Below are positions 1 to 11,989 of a DNA stretch of 64,000 nucleotides, piece after piece. The translations under genes and the position numbers were made by a program. Under the pieces are notes generated by a model, which was not told the DNA's origin, did no database searches, and saw nothing but the letters and a program-made list of their open reading frames with translations. Numbering within the stretch: position 1 is the stretch's first letter; every line of letters begins with the position of its first letter. The stretch covers positions 4,203,753 through 4,267,752 of the forward strand of contig JAQFVV010012423.1 in assembly GCA_028023455.1 (NCBI GenBank). Direction: 5' to 3'. The DNA is from Epiperipatus broadwayi. Its lineage: Eukaryota > Onychophora > Udeonychophora > Euonychophora > Peripatidae.

Positions 1-31
1 TATATATATATATATATATATATATAACAAC

Positions 32-70
<39 letters not shown>

Positions 71-80
71 GAAGTTGTTA
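1..80. repeat. (TA)n tracts with a short inverted repeat around the second tract
   Basis: Two TA dinucleotide tracts (1-26 and about 35-67) are present. The second is bracketed by 10-base arms, AACAACTTCT at about 26-35 and its complement AGAAGTTGTT at about 70-79. The TA tract is therefore the core of a palindrome. Confidence 0.85.
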
Positions 81-296
81 AAAGAAAGTATTGTAAAATA
101 TCAAATAACATATTAAAATACCAGGATACAATACATGTAGAAACATTTATGGGTTATATATTAATTTCTATAGTCAGAAAATCTCATTTATGCACAACTA
201 TTAAAGAATTACAAAAGTTGATAATTATGATAACAAAAGTTGCTAATTATTAAACAATATTATCATAAAATGTTTTTAGACATTGGGAATTGGACT

Positions 297-299
<3 letters not shown>

Positions 300-347
<48 letters not shown>

Positions 348-358
348 CGTGTGTGTGT
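300..358. repeat. (TA)n-(TG)n compound microsatellite
   Basis: A TA tract (about 301-332) passes directly into a TG tract (about 333-358) with one C interruption. The flanks to 740 show no recognisable coding or RNA feature. Confidence 0.85.
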
Positions 359-741
359 AATGAATTATACACATGATCAAAAATAGCTCTAGTTTTTGAA
401 GATTGTACTCTCATTGAAAAGCAGGTGGGTAATATATATATATATCATTGTCAACCATTATCAATCCATTGTGCGGTGAAGATTTTTCCAAGTGCAATAC
501 ATCTCCAATCTCTAACCTCTCTTCAACATATAACCCATGCACTTTTCTTATTTCATCCATCTCACATGTTGTCTTTTTCTGGATCTTTTACAATCTTTTG
601 GAATCAAGTTTAAGATTTCAATTGTTTATCTATTATCATCTCTTTTAGCAATATGTCCAGTCCAACTAGACATTAGTCTCTTAATTCATTCAACAAGGTC
701 AGTAACACCTATTTGTTTATATATATATATATATATATATA

Positions 742-853
742 TATGGGGATGGGGACAATCCAAGATAAAAATGATTTGAATGCCTTCTCTTGTAGTAGCA
801 TTTATCATAAAGTTAAAAAAAAAGTTGTTTAGATGTATTAGAATGCTCTTAAT
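742..853. repeat. Dispersed repeat, copy 1 (direct repeat of 1184-1294)
   Basis: About 105 bases starting GGGGATGGGGACAATCCAAG recur at 1184-1294 with few differences, ending in both cases near ATTAGAATGCTCTTAATT. It follows a TA tract (719-744). The spacer between copies contains the repeat described at 884-1180. I see no coding potential. Confidence 0.85.
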
Positions 854-883
854 TTCACATATTTGTAAGTGCAAGCTATATAT

Positions 884-1180
884 AAGTCATGTGACATCTG
901 ACTTTTTATTATTACTATTATTATTTTGCTGTTGGGGCTTTGGCTAAATTAAATGGCTAAGCCTACTAATATATGGAGTATCTGAATTAAGTTCAGGCCC
1001 ATATGATTTTTTCAGTTGGAGAGCTGACTTTCAAGACATGTAGATGTCTAAAAGTTTCTAATCTTCTTGACAATTAACTTTTAAATAAATTCTTAACTTG
1101 AGTTGGTTTTTTGAAACTAATGTCCCAACTCCTCACTGAAGAGACCCATAGGTCGAAACCAGTCTGGGGATGGGGAAAAT
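884..1180 (+). repeat. Dispersed repeat family, copy related to 50425-50770
   Basis: The segment runs from GTCATGTGACATCTGAC through GGGGCTTTGGCTAAATTA to a block reading CCTCACTGAAGAG followed by GAAACCAGTCTGGGG. The same blocks in the same order, diverged, occur at 50425-50720. A fragment of the first block also sits at 23145-23165, between TA tracts. It is probably a non-coding interspersed element, family unknown. Confidence 0.6.
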
Positions 1181-1183
1181 CTG

Positions 1184-1294
1184 GAGATGGGGACAATCCA
1201 AGATAAAAATGATTTGAATGCCTTCTCTTGTAGTAGCATTTATCATAAAATAAAAAAACAGCTTGTTTAGAACTATTAGAATGCTCTTAATTAT
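1184..1294. repeat. Dispersed repeat, copy 2 (direct repeat of 742-853)
   Basis: Second copy of the repeat at 742-853. It ends at the TA tract (about 1291-1312) that abuts the large hairpin starting at 1311. Confidence 0.85.
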
Positions 1295-1310
1295 ATATAT
1301 ATATATATAT

Positions 1311-2067
1311 ATAACGAAACTTAAATACGATAAACAATTTATAATACAATATAAACAAAAACTCAATAAAAACTCATAAAGAAATATTTTTGATTATATT
1401 CATAATCATTTTCAACTCAACTTTCAAAATGGAATCATCTATTACCAACCGAAACACATGTCGATTTAAATATCCTACAATTCATTAATCCTAACATTTG
1501 CTGACTGTCTGTTTATTATCGTATTTTTATACCTACTAATAAAAACTGCCTCTTTAATTTTTCTTTTTTCATTATCTCTCTCTTGGCCTAAAATTTTTAT
1601 TTTATTTATATCAAAATTAAACTTAAAATTACAATTTCTATCATGATCATAAAAAACAGATTCAGTATATAACTTGACTTCATTACTATTATCATTACAT
1701 AATCTGTTTTTTTTATGATCATGATAGAAATTGTAATTTTAAGTTTAATTTTGATATAAATAAAATAAAAATTTTAGGCCAAGAGAGAGATAATGAAAAA
1801 AGAAAAATTAAAGAGGCAGTTTTTATTAGTAGGTATAAAAATACGATAATAAACAGACAGTCAGCAAATGTTAGGATTAATGCATTGTGGGATATTTAAA
1901 TCGACATGTGTTTCCGGTTGGTAATAGATGATTCCATTTTGAAAGTTGAGTTGAAAATGATTATGAATATAATCGAAAATATTTCTTTATGAGTTTTTAT
2001 TGAGTTTTTATTTATATTGTATTATAAATTGTTTACCGTTGTTTGGAATATATTTAAGTTTCGTTAT
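1311..2067. repeat. Long near-perfect inverted repeat (hairpin), arms of about 350 bp, loop of 38 bp
   Basis: The left arm (1311-1662) and right arm (1701-2067) are reverse complements over essentially their whole length with only scattered mismatches and short indels. The inner arm ends are CAGATT and AATCTG, leaving a loop at 1663-1700. The outer ends are ATAACGAAAC and GTTTCGTTAT. Neither arm carries a convincing ORF. Candidates are a fold-back transposon, a recent inverted duplication, or a long-hairpin RNA locus. No target-site duplication is evident because the left flank is a TA tract. Confidence 0.9.
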
Positions 2068-3682
2068 TGTATTATTGATATAAGCGGACATTTATTTTGT
2101 TTTATTATATATATATATATGTATGTTTTTAATAAAGAAAAAATCACAGATAATAATAATATCTCAACAATAAAAACAAAAATAATATAAAATAAATGAA
2201 ATCAATAATAATACTGTATATATTAAAGATTATACATAATATGAATAGATAAATGTTTTCTCATTTTGAAAACAATATGGATAGATTTGATGAATAGAGT
2301 TATTAAAAGAATTGGTATAATAATAAATAAAAAAAGATAATTACCATTTTATGCATTAGTGTAAATAGATTAAATATAATAAAAAATATAGAATCATTAA
2401 AAGTGTGTGGGGGGGGAGCAAAAAGTAGAGAATATAAATGAGCGATAAATCATCCAAAATAAAAATTAAGATAAAAAAATTTATTTGCATAAAATAAAGT
2501 TAAGTTGGATAATTATATAGAAAGAATAAGATTGAAGAATAAGCCATTGAAGGATATTAATAAAGCTGTAAAGAAAAAATAAATAAAACAAACAATTTAA
2601 TAACAAGAAATTGTACTTTTGATTTAAAAAAAAAAGAAAAAAGTAATTAGCAATGGAAAAAAAGTATAGATGATTTTAACAATATGTAATAAATATTTTT
2701 AAAAAAACATTTAGATATAAATATTCATTATGAAGCCATATAATAAAAAAAAATATTAAGTTTTCAGAGAATTGATAGATAAACCAATTAAAAATTGAAA
2801 AAATGAAAAAGTAAAGATGTTGAATATAAGTGACCATGATGAATTTAAGCTACAACTAAAACAGTTCTGTATAAAATGGTTTATAAAGAATATAGACAAA
2901 TATTACAGACAGAAAAATGCAAAGGAGAATGTTAAAAATAAAGACCATAATACATTTGAATTATTGTAGATCAGTGAGTGATAATTTTTCATTGCCCAAA
3001 ATATTTAATTTAATAATGATTAAAAAATAATTTAAATAGACGAAAATGAATAATATGATAAAGATGCCAAAAGAGTGATTTAGACTCAGATAATGCTTAT
3101 GTGATATCTTATTTATAAGCCCACAATTAGAATAAATGTTAAAATAGTTTATTTGTACAACTTTTATATATGCAGAAAATTTTATAGCAGATTGAATACA
3201 CAGAGGCAGCAAAAGATTTGGAAAAATAATTATGAATTAGTAATTAGTAAATGTACTTAACAACTTTATGAAAATATTGATTATAAGAAATATGGAATCA
3301 ATTAGAATAAAACATAATATAGAACTGAAACAGGCTGTCCTTCATCTTTTTGGCTGCAAGGAATTAGTGATTGTTGTTGAAGTACTATTAGTTAAATAAC
3401 ATAGGATTTTTATGTTTTATTAGATCTTTAATTTTTAATAATATAATTTTATGTGCAACAGATTGAAATGAAATGGAGTTAATTTTGAAATATTTGTAAA
3501 AAAAAAAAAAAGTAAAATAACAAAAATTAGAGTTAGCAAAAAATAAAAATAATAAATATCAAAAAAAGGAAGAGAAAACTTAGAAAAGTAAATATGAATA
3601 AAATAAATATAAAATGAATATTATTATTTGAGAATCTGTTTTAGTAGACTAAAGGAATCTATGGGATTCCCTGTGACCTGTA

Positions 3683-3722
<40 letters not shown>

Positions 3723-3747
3723 TATATATATTGGTTCTCTATATATA

Positions 3748-3786
<39 letters not shown>

Positions 3787-6700
3787 GAACAAACATTATA
3801 TAAGTGCTAGAAGAAATGGACATACTAATGCTGTAAAAAAAATCTCCACTTCTTCAGTACATTCTGTTCATGTTTTAGTGACTAGCCATTATAAATATTT
3901 TTCAAATAATGAAATCATATCCACATGGTGACAATTATCATTAAAGACTGAACTGCATTAAAAGTCACAACAGAACAATAAATCTACTATCTGTATGGAA
4001 CCACATGATACAATCATTGTATCTGCAATAACACTGTGTAACCACAAGATTACTATTTTATCCAATTCAATAAACCATTATTTTGCTAATTATTAATTCT
4101 TATTTACATTAAATATTTATTTAAATTCTCTAAAACAAATAGTTCTTTAAAGACATCACATAATTATAATGGTAAGTAAATGAGGTAAATGATATATTTT
4201 TAGTTATTCTATTAGTAAAAATTTTATGAGACTTTTTACCATATATTTTTAAAGCCTCACTCGAGAGTATTTTTGGTCAAAATGTAATAATTACACAACC
4301 CGTTTTTTAATATTTTAATAATTTTCTAGACTCAATCGATTTAGGTATTTAGGACATCATAAAATATCATCAAGATACCATTTGAACACAGATAAAAATA
4401 ATGTATTGATTATTGGTCAATAAAGATAAAAACTATTATTATCTAAAAGTTCAAGTAACCAGATTATTCTAGATTTTATAAATTTGTTATCATGCTAACT
4501 ATTTTGAAATTTGTTATGAACCACCCTAACTTAGTTGTGTTACTAAATTTTAAAGAAATATGATTGTAATATTGGATCTTTTATTTATTGGTTTAGTATA
4601 TTTTTAGATTATATTTAAACAGCAATATTCATAACACATATTTGAGGTGATATCAATGCTACAATCATAATGAGAGTTATCACTTTGCTACAAAAAAGGA
4701 GCAGAATGACCCAAATTGCTACATCAAAAGCAGAACAGTTCTCAGTCATATATAATTATTCTGACTAAATATTAAGTCCTTGAATACTATGTGAGATATC
4801 TTCAACTGAAAGTCTTTCTTTCAATTTCCATATGAGTGTTTATAATATGTATTACATGGGAATTAATTTCTTTATTTATAACTATGAATATATGACCTCA
4901 ATTTTATATCAGAGATTCTCAACAAAAGTATGATTGGTTCCAAATTTCTCTTCCATTTACAAAAAACAAAAGCAAGACAAAAAATAAAGACCTACAGAGG
5001 TCCCTAGTGACGATTTTTTCAGACGCTCATTGCTAAGGTTTACAGCCTTGTTAAAACTATTAACGTACTTCTTGCAAAAGTGTGTGTGTGTGTGTGATTT
5101 TGCTATTTCATTTTTTGTTTCACAATATTCAATGCTCTGCTCTTTTGAATATTATTTTATTGCCAAAATAATATAAATAAGCACAGTTTGTTGCTAAGGA
5201 GATCATACAATGTTCAAAAGCTGAGAGTAATGAAGCTGAACTATGATCTTGGATCTTTTGTTTTCAAATTATCCGCGGTTTCATTGCATTAAAACAGTAT
5301 TTTTACATACCGTAATCTGTCTAGTTGAATATTTATCGATTTTTTTTTTTTGGAGGGGGGGGGTAAGATTATGAGAAAAAAAAGTTGAGTTTTTTTTATA
5401 TATTTTAAGCTCAATAAATCAGATTCAATATCGTAAGAAGAATTAATTAAAAGAACTGGTGAAAAAATGTCCATTACGTTTTATAGACTTGAAAAATGAT
5501 ATGATTTTTATTATTTTTTTTATTTATATTAAGCCAAAACAAATCAAGCTTTTGCATAAAAATCTTAATTACTATAATGATCTTAGATAGGTCCTTTTAA
5601 TTTATTTGACTTAGTTAATGGTAAAGATTTTATCAAGTTATATATTAATTTGTCAAAATTTTTAATAAGTTTTGCAATGTTGATATTATTCTTAACAGTT
5701 GTATTTATTCTATAGAGGATTGGAGTTAATTTTGGTAAGTAACGTTTGATCCTTATTTTCTTTATTTGATATTTAAAGATTTATTTTTATTTAAAAACTA
5801 ATTCGCTATGCGCTGTTTGGAGTAGTTCGAACTCAGTCAAACTTGGGAATTACGGCGCTTGAACATTTTATGATATTCCAAAAAACTAAAACCATTACTC
5901 TTTTTTTAAAATAAATAATTCCATTAACAATTTTATAAACTCATTGCCTTGAAAAATAAAGAGTTAATACACCCCCCCCCCCCCGAAAGATTATGTTATG
6001 TTCAGTAAAAATGTTTTTGCGTAACAATTATGTACATTTATCGTTACATTACGGTATTTTAATAGTAAGCGTATTTACAATTCAAAATAATTTTACTGTT
6101 TAAAATTAATTTCTTGAAAAAAAAAAAAAACAATAACATATTTCTAATATTTTTTTTTAAAATGTCTACGTTTTTATACATTTATTTTTATCATAATAAA
6201 ATGTATTCTATATGAGTGCTTGCACAGTTTCCAAAGTGGGCGATATGACTGTGAATAATAAAATTAAGTAAAATAAGCAAATTTGAATAGATCGAGAATC
6301 AAATTGGGTCACTATCCCAAGGCTAAGAACTACTTTCTTAAGGATTTCAAAGAAAATATAATATTCTTGTCTAAATATATAGGTCAAAACTAAATCAACA
6401 GAAGACAGCATTTGAATTTTTTTTTAAAAAAGTGTTATCAAATGTAAATATCATCTGATTTTCTAAGCTTATACTAATCTATATTAGATAGTGAAGACAT
6501 GCATTATTTTTTTTATTACTTATATATGTAGTGAAAAAATAATATATACTAAGTCAATGCTAAGGTACAGCAAATTATGCTGCAGCAGCAATTGGCAAAT
6601 GACTGTTGCCATTTCAATTCCAAAGAGTAAAAAGTAGATAGAAAGGCTAAATTACTTTTTCTATAACTACTATTACTAATAGTAGTAATATTAATAGCAG

Positions 6701-6990
6701 TAGTAGTAATGGTAACCATACTTGTAGTAGCAATAGTAGTGGAAGTAATGCTAAACTAAAAATAAAGTTTGCAATGATCAAATAGATTCATAAACCATAA
6801 TATAGAATATGCTGATCCTCTACTCTTTTCATATGATAATTTGTGGTATTGTCTTTTGAAATCCTTTAATACCTTATCTAAATAAAGCTATCCATTGTAT
6901 TCTATATTTATTCAAATCTTTCCAATGAAAACAACAAACAATGCATTTCTTTAGAAAACTTTGAGATAATTTTTGAAACACACATGGAAG
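2068..6990. other. A/T-rich intergenic DNA, no recognised gene
   Basis: I see no coding region or RNA gene. Noted within it are compound TA tracts with ACCAATAT/ATATTGGT arms (3684-3783), a TG tract near 5080-5096, a G tract near 5353, a run of 13 C at 5972-5984, and a decayed AGT-type trinucleotide patch (6660-6750). The short frames here are not supported by composition or homology. Confidence 0.6.
3684..3783. repeat. (TA)n tracts with ACCAATAT/ATATTGGT inverted flanks
   Basis: A TA run (about 3687-3719) is bounded by ACCAATAT on the left and ATATTGGT on the right. A further ATATTGGT and more TA runs follow to 3783. Confidence 0.8.
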
Positions 6991-6994
6991 CTGT

Positions 6995-8580
6995 ATTTGT
7001 TTATTGGATTATTTCCATCATCTAATATTAAATATTAAATGCCTACATTTAATTGTTAGTGGTAGCACATAGATTAATATATGCATAACATATTATCCCC
7101 CTCTCTTTACCAGATGCTACTGACCTGATTAGTGACAATCTTAGCATAGGAATTGAATCTGGATTCTTAAATTAATGAATTTTAAATTTTAAGGTAACTC
7201 TCCAACCAACAGAGTCATCCTACCAAAAGCAACAGTCAGTAGAAATTATATATATTTATCTATGAGGTTCCTTCTGATTTCTACACTTTTTTCCTATAAG
7301 CAAAGTTGATTGGTGGTTTCCATACATTATGTAAAATCACATTATGTTGGTTTATGGGATTATTTGCCATTGACATGTGAGCAGCTTATTTGAATTTTAT
7401 TTTTTGTACCTTTTCCTTTCTATTCAATATATTTGGATTTTCCCAATTCAACATAGGCTCATTGGTATATACATGGTTTAGTACTATAGACACAATTGTT
7501 TATTTCTTCTAATCATCATTATGTCCTTTTATAATTGCTTTTATTGTGGTGGCTGGTCTCATTAATGTACATTTTTTTTCACATTCACATGATATTTCAT
7601 AGATGCAATTTTTACTTTTCAGCAGTTCAAGTTTAGATTTTATAGATGTTAGAATTCCTCATAGGGTGGTATGACTCTGGAAAATTGTTCTGATGTTATA
7701 CTGATTGCAGATTATTTTTAATTTCTTTTTATTTTTGTATATATGGGTACACTACAGTATCATTATTATGCTTTTTACCTTTTGATGGGTATTTTTGTTG
7801 TCTATTTAAGGTCTTCCTAATAACAGCTAATGGATAATCATTTTTCATAAGAGTTTATTCTATACAGATATTTTCCAAATCACTGGTTTCTGAACAAACT
7901 TTATTTGCCTTATTCCATAATGATAGTATAATTCCATGCTGTATATTTCTAGTGTGATTAGATGTATATATTAAGTATTGTTGTGCATGTGTGAATTTTC
8001 TATAAATTGTAATTTTGATTTTGGTATGAGGAAATCTTATGATAAGAATATTTAAGAATGCCAATTTTTGTTCTTGTTCTGATTCTATTGTGAATTTAAT
8101 TAGAAGAGGATGTTGTTGATGTATTTACAAAAAGTTTGTAGTTGTGCTCTGCCATGTTCCATACAATAAATGTATCATCAGCATAATAAAGCCAAATTTT
8201 ATGTGGATATGGAGTAGTCTTTATGGCTGTGGTTTCAAGTTCTTCCATGTAAATATTGCTAATCATGGTAGCAATGAAAACCTCATAGCTATTTTATGAT
8301 TTTGTTGAAAGAATTCTGTGTTGTATTGAAAGTAGATTGTTGTTTTGCAGGATGTTAATAGTTTCATTATACTATCAATAAAAAGAGTAGTTCTGGTTTG
8401 TAAGCTGTTATCACCATTTTATCCTTTTTTTTACATTAGACAATGCTTTTTCACATGGTTCATTTATCAATACATTTTCCACATCAAAGGTTACTAGTAT
8501 ATCAGTTCTTTTGATTTTAATGTTCTTGATTAATTCTACAAATTTCTAGAATCTCTGACAAATAAATAGTTATTGTATGC
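6995..8580 (-). pseudogene. Penelope-like retroelement, decayed minus-strand copy (RT plus GIY-YIG remnant)
   Basis: On the minus strand a reverse transcriptase reads from about 8580 downward with several frameshifts and stops. The active-site motif YYADDTF is at about 8168-8188. Upstream of it are a palm-like stretch that reads close to the AMGSPLSP motif, and FTWKNLE. Downstream, a 69-codon frame (7855-8064) holds LNILIIRF, TIYRKFTH and KVCSETSDLE, the post-YADD pattern I associate with Penelope-like RTs. A decayed GIY-YIG-type segment (MYINETSHH, about 7610-7560) follows to about 7300. The 3' tail (about 6998-7230) includes a tRNA-like module. It is head-to-head with the plus-strand copy. 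Penelope elements copy RNA into DNA and insert with a linked endonuclease; this copy is dead. Confidence 0.8.
7145..7232 (-). repeat. tRNA-like (SINE-head-like) module in the 3' part of the minus Penelope copy
   Basis: On the minus strand the segment starts GGTAGGATGACTCTG, has a D-arm/A-box-like stretch TTGGTTGGAGAGTT, and about 40 bases later a B-box-like AGATTCAATTCC. A related segment follows the plus-strand Penelope copy at 9398-9485. It is either a tRNA-derived SINE sharing the Penelope tail or an integral 3' module. Confidence 0.4.
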
Positions 8581-9650
8581 CAAAAGACTAAGAACTTTAA
8601 GAAAAAATCTGGCAAAATCAAAGCAACAATTTACAGAAAATCCACACATACAGAAAAATACTTAGAATATATCTTTAATCACATCAAAAACACAAAACAT
8701 TAAATTATACTAACACTATAGAACAGAGAAAAAGATTTTTGTTCAGAGACCAATGATTTGGAGGAAAAAAAGATGTATATAGAACAAACTCTTATGAATA
8801 ATGTTTACCCATTAACTGTTATTAAAAAACCATCTTAAATAGACAACAAAAATAATCATTAAAAAACAATTATTGGTAATGTAATGCATCCATATATACC
8901 AAAACCGCAGACAAATCAAGTAAAATCTGCATTCAGTATAACACCAGAACAGTTTTCTTGAGCCATATCACAGTTTGAGGAAATTTAACATTTACAAAAC
9001 CTAAACTCAAAATGCTGAAACATTAAAACAGCATCTATGAAATACCATGTAAAATGGGAAGAATATGGATTGGTAATACAAGTTACCCTATTCAAAAGCA
9101 ATTGCAAGAGCACAAACTGATGATTAGAAGAGAGAAAATAGATGTGCATAAGGTAACAGACCATGTATGTATCAATGTTCTATTGGAAAAAATACAAAAA
9201 TATTGGATAGAGAGGAAAATACAAAAAAAGAAATTCAAAGAAGCTGCTCATGTAACAATGGTGAATGATCCTATAAGTCAACCTAGTGTGACTATACATA
9301 ATGTATATTAACCACTAATCAACTTTGCTCTTAGGGAAAAATGGAGAAATCAGAAGAAATCTTACAGATAAGTATACAAAGTTTCAACAGATTGTAGTCT
9401 TTGGCAGGATGGCTTTTAGTTATGGCATTATCTTAAAATTCAATATTCAAGAATATAAGTATCCCGATTTGATTTCTATACTAGTACTGTCACTAGTCAG
9501 GCCAGCAACACCTGAAGAAGGAAGAATAATGCCTTTTGAATTAACCATTGAATATAATTAAAATAATTAAATAAAGTTTTTTTTTTTTTCTAAAAGACAT
9601 TCAATACTCATATTAAATGGTGGAAATAATCCAATATATAAATACAAATA
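8581..9650 (+). pseudogene. Penelope-like retroelement, decayed plus-strand copy (RT C-terminus plus GIY-YIG endonuclease)
   Basis: The plus strand from about 8590 encodes a 5'-truncated copy of the element on the other strand: ATIYRKSTH, YLEYIFNHIKN and FCSETNDLEE match the opposite copy. Stops and frameshifts follow. An intact 85-codon frame (9054-9311) then reads like a Penelope GIY-YIG endonuclease domain: GRIWIGNTSYPIQ (GIY/YIG positions replaced by RIW/WIG), QEHKLMIRRE, and the C-terminal FKEAAHVTMVNDPISQPSV. The linker and RT core are missing. The tail to about 9650 matches the other copy, including TGGAAATAATCCAATA. It is not functional. Confidence 0.8.
9398..9485 (+). repeat. tRNA-like module in the 3' part of the plus Penelope copy
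   Basis: TTTGGCAGGATGGCTTTTAG followed by GTTATGGCATTATC and a degraded B-box region align with the module at 7145-7232 (minus). The shared tail with GTCAGGCCAGCAACACC follows. The A- and B-box-like stretches are worse here than in the other copy. Confidence 0.35.
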
Positions 9651-10306
9651 AAATACCATTATCACAAACCTTCAAGAAAACAATAATAAGGAACTTCCTC
9701 TCCAATGAAAACCATGTTCTTATTCACTAAAATGAAATTTAGTATTGTTCATATATTTCACAGGTTCAATCTAATAATGATGAATTGTTACAACAGTTTA
9801 CTCTATGTTATTATGTAAAACATGTTGAGAATTATACTCAGTATCTTATTTTCTTGGTATTATATTTTTGGAATTTTAAAAAACTTCCTTACATTTGTGT
9901 GATGCCTTTATGTTACATGAATGGAGAATACCAATCTCATTTCCATATAACAAATCAGGTACAATAGCAGTTCTATTTACAGTTTCTATAGCTGTTAATA
10001 CCACCACTACATAAATAAGTTCTAAAATTTAAAATACATATTAATGTGAATATTAACATATCATAAGATGCAAAATATGCAGCCATTTAAATGGCTATGA
10101 CTTCTCCAATAATAATGAGTTTTATAATAACCTTACAAAGCAATCCTTAAAATACAAGTACATCCACATATAGAATATACTGGTCCATTATTTTTTTTAT
10201 TTAACATTTTTCAATACTATCTTTTAATTTCTTCAGAAAAAACAATTACTGAAGTGATTCAAGAAATGACTAATTGTATGGCTCCAATATATTATATTCT
10301 CTATCA

Positions 10307-11919
10307 CAGTGTTTCCCAACCTGTGGTACGCGTACCACTGGTAGTACGCGAGTTGCTGGTTGGTGGTACAAAATAATCAATAATGGCGGACATAAAAAAA
10401 AATTAAATCATATGAATATAGAAATGTTTTTTCCTATAATTCATAAAAATTATTTTAATTAATAATATACAGTAAAATTGTTAATATGTACAGTCGATAA
10501 CGATCTTTAATGATAATGATAAAATTGAAAGTATGATTAAGAAATTAGATTTTTGGAAACAGTAATATATATAAGTATCGAAAACAATCAACTGGAAGTA
10601 TTCGAAACTCTACATATTTTTGTTTGAAAATAAGATTAGTCTGTCTCAAGATAAAAAAATATAATAGCCTATTTAACAGGATTAAAATTGTCTTTCATGG
10701 AATATTTTCCAAAACCCGAAAACACAAATGATAATTGGATTTCAAACCCCTTCTATGCAGAAAATTTAGAAAAAGCTATATCATTATCAATAAAAGATAA
10801 AGAAAATTTAATAGAATTATCATGTGACAGAACTTTACAAGTAGAATTCAAACGACCCAATCTAATTAATTTTTGGTTAAGCATTAAAGAATATGAACAA
10901 CTTTCTGAGAAAGCTCTTAAATTATTATTACCGTTTACTAGTACAGAATTAGTAGGAAGAGCATTTTCTTCATATATTTTTTTAAAAATAAGTATCAAAA
11001 CAGATTGAATGCAGCTGTAGACTTAAGGGTATACCTCGCATCTTTTGAACCAAATTTCAAAAAATTATGTTGTTCGAAACAAGCACAAAGACCTCATTAA
11101 ATTTATTTTATAAAAATATTTGATTATGATAAGAAAATTTACTAATTGTTTTTTTATAATTTTGTGTTTTTATTAAAACCATTTATTAGTAAACGAAATA
11201 TGACAAAATAGTAGATAAATAATGAGTCGGATCAAGGCAAATCAATCTAAATTATTTAATTTGAAAGAATGTATCAGAAAAAGATCATCCAGAAATTAGA
11301 CTTTCATTAATTCTTGATCATCTTTTGTGGATTACTAGATGTAAGCTAGTATTTAATCATCAAAATTTTAATCCTATTAACTTCATGCTGAACAATATAA
11401 AGAAAACAAGAACAAGAGATAGCTTGATAACCCCTGAGGTTATTTTTACCATGACTTGGGACATGCTGGATTTATCCTCTCCATGGCCCAACCAATAGCA
11501 AAATGCTCCAAAAAAAAGAAAACAGACTCAAATTCGGGAAAACTAAATGAAAAAATGAGAAAACATTTTAAACAAAATATGTACCAAATAACCTTTAATG
11601 TAATAATGTAATCTTTAATAAATTATTTTGGAAAAAATATGAAACTTTGAACAAACACATACATATAAATATGTTACAGTGAGTTTATAATTTCAGTAAG
11701 TTTATAATCTGGCATGACGTTTAGGCATGTTTCAATGTAATTTGTCTCATTATGAGATGTGAATACATACATGGTCATCCTATAATATTTATAATGCAAA
11801 TAAAATAACACACTCACAATAACAAATTTCACAAAATACAATCATTTTTATGAAGTGGTACAATTTAGCTTGATGTACTACCAAGTGGTACGCATGCCAA
11901 AAAAGGTTGGGAAACGCTG
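10307..11919 (+). mobile_element. hAT transposon, 1613 bp, internally deleted, with 8-bp TSD
   Basis: The left terminus starts CAGTGTTTCCCAACCT. The right terminus, read inverted, starts CAGCGTTTCCCAACCT, and both run on to a GCGTACCAC block. The element is flanked by perfect 8-bp direct repeats CTCTATCA at 10299-10306 and 11920-11927, the hAT hallmark. Inside, only the C-terminal part of the transposase remains (10688-11100). The rest is non-coding. The well-kept ends and TSD indicate a comparatively young insertion into or next to the LINE relic at 11990-14690. Autonomous hATs are usually 2.5 kb or more, so this is a deletion derivative. Confidence 0.9.
10688..11100 (+). pseudogene. hAT transposase C-terminal fragment (ZBED5/FAM200-like, dimerisation region)
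   Basis: A 106-codon frame begins MSFMEYFPKPENTNDNW and includes LSCDRTLQVEF, FWLSIKEYEQLSEKALKLL and LPFTSTELVGRAFSSY. This is the conserved C-terminal pattern of ZBED5/FAM200-type hAT transposases, in which the last motif is part of the hAT dimerisation domain. A frameshift near 10976-10990 separates it from a continuing match in the next frame (YQNRLNAAVDLRVYLASFEP) that stops at 11098-11100. The BED zinc finger and most of the RNase-H-like catalytic domain are missing. The ATG at 10688 is merely the first one in the residual frame. Confidence 0.8.
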
Positions 11920-11989
11920 CTCTATCATATCTTCCTAATGGAAGCCATCAACATTTCATTTTTTTTTAGAAATCAATGAGATAATTCTT

